From JAAYXU01 sp050942555 (GTDB taxonomy: Bacteria; Bacillota; Clostridia; Christensenellales; UMGS416): a stretch of 8,974 nt of DNA. The number at the start of each line of letters is the position of its first letter. Position 1 is the first letter of the stretch. The position numbers and the translations under genes are program-made. The notes under the pieces are model-generated. The model was given only the letters and a program-made list of their open reading frames with translations, did not search any database and was not told the origin of the DNA. Below, one piece after another: positions 5,703 through 8,974 of the stretch. The stretch covers positions 1 to 8,974 of the forward strand of contig JBMNNN010000079.1 in the NCBI GenBank assembly GCA_050942555.1, in the 5' to 3' direction.

Positions 5703-6851
5703 ATGAAAATCAAGTCAATCGAACTGTTCAAAGTCCCTCCCCGCTGGCTTTTTCTGAAAATCATGACCGACGAAGGGATCAGCGGATGGGGCGAGCCGAT
5801 CGTCGAGGGCCGCGCCGCGACCGTGGAGGCCTGCGTGCGCGAGATGGAATCCTATCTTATCGGGATCGATCCGTTCCGCATCGAGGATCTGTTTCAGGTG
5901 CTCTACCGGGGCGGGTTCTACCGGGGCGGCCCGGTGCTTACCTCGGCGATATCGGGCATCGAGCAGGCGCTCTGGGACATCAAGGGAAAGGCGCTGGGAG
6001 TGCCGGTCTACGAGCTCCTGGGCGGCGCGGTGCGCGAGACCATACCGGTGTACTGCTGGATCGCGGGCGACCGGCCGTCCGACGCGGGCGCTGCCGCGAA
6101 GGAGAAATACGATCAGGGCTATCGCGCGATCAAGATGAACGCGACGCCCGGCATCCGGTGGATCGACAATTTCAGCGTCGTGGACGCGGTCGTTTCGCGC
6201 GTGCAGGACATCCGGGACCGGCTCGGGTACGAAATGGATATCGCGCTGGATTTCCACGGCCGCGTGCACAAAGCGATGGCGCGCGTACTCATGAAGGAGC
6301 TGGAGCCGCTCAGACCCTTCTTCATCGAGGAGCCGGTGCTGACCGAGAACGAGGAGGCATTCATAGAGCTGCGGCGCTCGACCAGCATTCCGATCGCCAC
6401 CGGGGAGCGAAATTACACGCGCTGGGGATTTAAAAACATCATTACCGGCGGCGGCGTGGACATCATACAGCCCGATCTCTCCCACGCGGGCGGCATCTGG
6501 GAGGTGCGCAAGATTGCCGCGATGGCCGAGGCATGGGATATCGCCGTGGCCCCGCACTGCCCGCTCGGACCGATCGCTCTGGCGGCCTGCCTGCAGCTTG
6601 ATTTCTGCACGCCCAACGCGCTGATACAGGAGCAGAGCCTGGGCATCCATTACAACCAGGGTTCTGACCTCATGGACTACCTGGCCGACAAATCGGTTTT
6701 CCGCTACGAAGAGGGCCATGTCGTCCGCCCCGAAGGCCCGGGGCTTGGCATCACCGTCAACGAGGAAAAGGTACGGGAAATGGCCCGCGTGGGCCACGAC
6801 TGGAAGAATCCCGTGTGGCGCACTGCCGACGGGGCGGTGGCGGAGTGGTAG
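5703..6851 (+). CDS. dgoD: D-galactonate dehydratase
   Basis: This is a cytosolic enolase-superfamily enzyme (mandelate racemase/muconate lactonizing group) that removes water from D-galactonate to give 2-keto-3-deoxy-D-galactonate, the first step of the De Ley-Doudoroff branch. At 382 residues it is the full family length and aligns, from memory, along its whole length with E. coli DgoD. Metal ligands D183, E209 and E235, the D-F-H catalytic pair member H185, H285 in APHCPLGP, and E310 in QEQS all fall at the same numbers. The N-terminal PPRWLFLKI and GWGEP and the C-terminal AVAEW are also family hallmarks. Related dehydratases of this superfamily act on other sugar acids, so the exact substrate is slightly less sure than the family. 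It has its own promoter and a likely terminator. The kinase and aldolase of the pathway are not in the window. Confidence 0.95.
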   Translation: MKIKSIELFKVPPRWLFLKIMTDEGISGWGEPIVEGRAATVEACVREMESYLIGIDPFRIEDLFQVLYRGGFYRGGPVLTSAISGIEQALWDIKGKALGVPVYELLGGAVRETIPVYCWIAGDRPSDAGAAAKEKYDQGYRAIKMNATPGIRWIDNFSVVDAVVSRVQDIRDRLGYEMDIALDFHGRVHKAMARVLMKELEPLRPFFIEEPVLTENEEAFIELRRSTSIPIATGERNYTRWGFKNIITGGGVDIIQPDLSHAGGIWEVRKIAAMAEAWDIAVAPHCPLGPIALAACLQLDFCTPNALIQEQSLGIHYNQGSDLMDYLADKSVFRYEEGHVVRPEGPGLGITVNEEKVREMARVGHDWKNPVWRTADGAVAEW

Positions 6852-6861
6852 CGGCGCGGTG

Positions 6862-6900
6862 ACCGGGGTACGCCGATCTTTGGCGGCGTCCCGGTTATTT
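6862..6900 (+). terminator. Probable terminator after dgoD
   Basis: ACCGGG-gt-ACGCCG (6862-6875) pairs with CGGCGTCCCGGT (6884-6895), 12 base pairs with a two-base bulge and an 8-base loop, starting 10 bases past the stop codon. The tail TTATTT is short, so termination may be partial. Confidence 0.5.
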
Positions 6901-6911
6901 GGGCGCCACTT

Positions 6912-6953
6912 CTGCGGCTGATCGCAGCGGGCGACGTCCGCGTCGCCCCCGCT
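6912..6953. repeat. Two adjacent GC-rich hairpins in the dgoD-deoR spacer
   Basis: CTGCG (6912-6916) pairs with CGCAG (6923-6927). Immediately after it, GGGCGACG (6929-6936) pairs perfectly with CGTCGCCC (6941-6948) across a TCCG loop, with an outer AGC/GCT extension. Neither has a T-run directly behind it. Together with the dgoD terminator they form a run of three hairpins in under 100 bases. The rest of the spacer, 6954-7060, holds no gene I can support. Confidence 0.45.
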
Positions 6954-7070
6954 CATACCAGATGTTGCCCGATTTTTCAGCGTCGACTTCATACTTAACT
7001 CGCCCTACGGCTCGCGATCCGACCTGGATGAAAACAAAGCTATCAACGCGGTGTGAAAAAACAACATTCC

Positions 7071-7085
7071 GTGTTAATAAAACAC
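7071..7085. promoter_or_regulatory. Candidate operator palindrome upstream of deoR
   Basis: GTGTT-aataa-AACAC is a perfect 5-base-arm palindrome ending 9 bases before the -35 box of the downstream promoter. DeoR-family repressors usually bind repeats near their own promoter, so autoregulation through this site is a reasonable inference. No second copy is seen near the dgoD promoter. Confidence 0.35.
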
Positions 7086-7094
7086 ATTACAGCC

Positions 7095-7123
7095 TTGCCA
7101 TATCACGTTTTAACAGGTATAAT
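7095..7123 (+). promoter_or_regulatory. Strong promoter of the deoR-sorE operon
   Basis: TTGCCA (7095-7100) and a perfect TATAAT (7118-7123) are separated by 17 bases. Transcription would begin near 7130, about 60 bases before the ATG of the regulator. Confidence 0.77.
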
Positions 7124-7189
7124 GATTGCATTCATCCGTCGATGGCGGTCAGTCGATGCCCGCTACACAGGAGGAAAGAGGGTCAGAGC

Positions 7190-7960
7190 ATGACGAAGGA
7201 CCGCAGGGAACAAATCCGTGCGCTCATACGGGAACAGGGAGAGATAACGCTGCGTACGCTCGAAGCGCTTTTTCCCGACGTGTCGACGATGACGCTGCGC
7301 AGGGACCTCATACGTCTCGAGCAGGAGGGGCTGGTGCGCCGCACCCGCGGCGGCGCGGTATCGATCACGGGCCTTCATATCCTCTCCGAGGACGCATATT
7401 CCCAGCGCATCAAGCAGCGGGTAGGCGCTAAGCGGACGATCGCGCAGCGCGCGCTGGATCTGGTGGAGGAAGGCCGCTCGCTGTATCTGGACTCGGGAAC
7501 GACGATGATGGCCTTTGCCCGGGCCATGCTCGACCGGCGGCTGACGGTCATCACCAGCGGGCCGGGTGTGGCGATGGAGCTGGTCGGGAAGCGCGAGATC
7601 GAGGTCATACTGACGGGCGGACGGCTCAGCCACAACACGCTGTCGGTATCCGGGCCCGAGTCGGTGGCCTTTATTGAGAGCGTAAACATAGACATCGCAT
7701 TCATGTCGGCTTCAGGCTATGCGCCGGGCGCCGGTTTTACAGCCGGAAACCGGGAGGAATGCCAGCTCAAAAGGGAGGTCATAAGCCGCGCCCGCACGTG
7801 CGTCATGCTGATGGACTCCTCCAAGGTAGGCCGGGTGCTGCCCTTTACGTTCGCTGTCATGTCCGACATCGATGTATTCGTAAGCGACGATCTGCCCGCT
7901 CCGGTCCGGAAGCAGGCTGCGGAAAACAGCGTACTTATATTGACCGACGAAAAGGAGTGA
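7190..7960 (+). CDS. DeoR/GlpR-family transcriptional repressor
   Basis: This 256-residue regulator has the standard family length. The N-terminal winged helix-turn-helix covers about 5-57, with the recognition segment STMTLRRDLIRLEQEGLVRRTRGGA (32-56). The effector domain (about 78-235) is the ribose-5-phosphate-isomerase-like fold that binds phosphorylated sugars, with the signature DSGTT (101-105), TSGPG (122-126), LTGG (141-144), the NREE/K segment (187-194) and DSSKVGR (209-215). The start is the ATG at 7190: the HTH begins right after it, and GAGGG lies 7 bases upstream (with AGGAGG further out); open sequence before it is not family-like. It sits behind a strong promoter with a possible operator and 8 bases ahead of a sugar-phosphate dehydrogenase, so it probably represses its own operon until a sugar phosphate accumulates. 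The exact effector cannot be read from sequence. Confidence 0.94.
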   Translation: MTKDRREQIRALIREQGEITLRTLEALFPDVSTMTLRRDLIRLEQEGLVRRTRGGAVSITGLHILSEDAYSQRIKQRVGAKRTIAQRALDLVEEGRSLYLDSGTTMMAFARAMLDRRLTVITSGPGVAMELVGKREIEVILTGGRLSHNTLSVSGPESVAFIESVNIDIAFMSASGYAPGAGFTAGNREECQLKREVISRARTCVMLMDSSKVGRVLPFTFAVMSDIDVFVSDDLPAPVRKQAAENSVLILTDEKE

Positions 7961-7968
7961 CGTATTAC

Positions 7969-8974
7969 GTGAAAACATTGGCGGTTCGCATGTACGGAAA
8001 AAAGGATCTTCGGCTCGAATCCTTCGAGCTGCCCCCGATCACGGAGCGCGAGATACTGGCCGAGGTCGTATCCGACAGCCTGTGTATGTCTACCTGGAAA
8101 GCGGCCCAGCAGGGAACCGATCACAAGAGGGTGCCCGCCGACATCGCTACCCGGCCCGTCATCGTGGGGCATGAATTCTGCGGGCGCATACTGGAAGTGG
8201 GAGCGGCATGGCGCGACCAGTTCCAGCCCGGGCAGAAATTCGCGATCCAGCCCGCGATCAACTACAAGGGCTCTCTGCACTCGCCCGGCTACTCGTATCC
8301 CTATATCGGAGGAAACGCGACCTATATTATCATACCGGCTGAGGTGATGGAGCTTCACTGCCTGCTGCCCTACGACGGGGATGCGTTCTTTTACGGCTCG
8401 CTGGCTGAACCCATGAGCTGCATCGTAGGCACGTTCCACGCGATGTACCATACGCAGAGCGGCCGGTACGATCACTTCATGGGGATCCGCGAAGGCGGGA
8501 AAATGGCCCTTCTGGCCGCCGCGGGACCGATGGGGCTTGGCGCGATCGATTATGCGATAAACGGGCCGGCGCGGCCTTCGCTGCTCGTGGTGACCGATAT
8601 CGATGAGGCCCGCCTGAATAGGGCCGCCCAGTTCTTCCCCCCCGAGGAAGCTGCGCGGCAGGGCGTCAGGCTCATATATCTGAATACCGCCACGGGCGAT
8701 GCGGTGGAGACGCTGCGCGGACTGAGCGGCGGCGAAGGATACGACGACGTGATCGTATTCGCGCCGGTCCGCGCGGTGGTCGAGCAGGCCGATGCGATAC
8801 TGGGGCGGGACGGCTGCCTGAATTTCTTCGCGGGCCCCAGCGATCCCAAATTCTCGGCAAACTTTAATTTCTATAACGTACATTATGCGTCGACGCATGT
8901 GGTGGGCACGTCGGGCGGCAACACAGACGATCTGATCGAGTCGCTCGATCTGATGGCGTCCGGCAAGCTCAATC
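7969..8974 (+). CDS. sorE: SorE-like zinc-binding dehydrogenase (L-sorbose-1-phosphate reductase family), 3' end outside window
   Basis: The visible 335 residues belong to the medium-chain dehydrogenase superfamily and, from memory, align closely with Klebsiella SorE, which reduces L-sorbose 1-phosphate to D-glucitol 6-phosphate with NAD(P)H. Shared stretches include MYGKKDLRLE (8-17), GHEFCG (67-72), GGNATYIIIPAEVME (114-128), EPMSC (147-151), CLNFFAGP (283-290) and VGTSGGNTDD (312-321). Catalytic-zinc positions C39, H68 and E147 are present, and the four-Cys structural zinc loop of classical alcohol dehydrogenases is absent. The Rossmann motif reads AAGPMG (184-189), with Ala in place of the usual first Gly. 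The GTG start is supported by the alignment and by AAGGAG about 12 bases upstream, inside the end of the regulator gene. The substrate here may be another ketose or polyol phosphate. About 70 to 80 residues are missing at the window edge. Confidence 0.9.
   Translation, partial: MKTLAVRMYGKKDLRLESFELPPITEREILAEVVSDSLCMSTWKAAQQGTDHKRVPADIATRPVIVGHEFCGRILEVGAAWRDQFQPGQKFAIQPAINYKGSLHSPGYSYPYIGGNATYIIIPAEVMELHCLLPYDGDAFFYGSLAEPMSCIVGTFHAMYHTQSGRYDHFMGIREGGKMALLAAAGPMGLGAIDYAINGPARPSLLVVTDIDEARLNRAAQFFPPEEAARQGVRLIYLNTATGDAVETLRGLSGGEGYDDVIVFAPVRAVVEQADAILGRDGCLNFFAGPSDPKFSANFNFYNVHYASTHVVGTSGGNTDDLIESLDLMASGKLN

Noticed and set aside
5715..6992. A 425-codon open frame on the - strand opposite dgoD
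   Set aside because: dgoD is certain from full-length family agreement and catalytic residues; the antisense frame is an artefact of GC-rich codon use.
6899..7189. Extending the DeoR-family protein upstream to an in-frame start near 6899
   Set aside because: The extra 97 residues are not family-like, they cross the promoter and palindrome, and the helix-turn-helix begins immediately after the ATG at 7190.
7717..8898. A 393-codon open frame on the - strand opposite deoR and the SorE-like gene
   Set aside because: It crosses two genes of clear families and shows no domain of its own.

Overview
The window reads as the chromosome of a GC-rich (about 60 percent by eye) member of the Bacillota, most likely a clostridial lineage. 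The evidence is a DUF2935 protein, a DUF2569 zinc-ribbon membrane protein, a secreted von Willebrand A (VWA) protein with a Pro/Thr/Ser linker, strong AGGAGG-like ribosome binding sites, a GTG start, and a tRNA gene that encodes its own CCA end. This placement is inference from gene content; no rRNA or other phylogenetic marker is present.

Left part (1-2515). The window opens inside a DUF2935 gene on the + strand. Facing it on the - strand is tRNA-Arg(CCU), with a recognisable promoter and a large hairpin behind it. Next, also on the - strand, is a PAS plus degenerate GGDEF protein with a clean TTGACG-17-TACAAT promoter. Between this gene and the next operon lies about 590 bases of gene debris. 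It holds a 32-codon N-terminal fragment that resembles the prenyltransferase/squalene-oxidase-repeat family, an inverted repeat that copies the broken end of that fragment, and a short Pro-rich ORF that overlaps its start codon.

Centre (2486-5326, - strand). A two-gene operon encodes a 754-residue exported VWA protein, with one C-terminal transmembrane helix and a cytosolic tail, followed 6 bases later by a zinc-ribbon/DUF2569 four-helix membrane protein. It ends at a textbook intrinsic terminator. The two products probably work together at the membrane, but their function is unknown.

Right part (5327-8974, + strand). A relatively AT-rich spacer carries inverted and direct repeats of AAACATC and two candidate promoters. 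It is followed by a complete dgoD (D-galactonate dehydratase) with every catalytic residue at the E. coli position. After a 338-base spacer with hairpins, a palindrome and a strong promoter comes a DeoR-family sugar-phosphate-sensing repressor. This is followed 8 bases later by a SorE-like (L-sorbose-1-phosphate reductase family) dehydrogenase that runs off the window. The right part is therefore a carbohydrate catabolism locus: dgoD opens sugar-acid breakdown, and the DeoR regulator probably controls its own operon with the sugar-phosphate dehydrogenase.

I see no phage, transposase, CRISPR or convincing defence system. The least explained items are the VWA/DUF2569 pair, the degenerate GGDEF protein that keeps an inhibitory-site motif, and the repeat-rich spacers.
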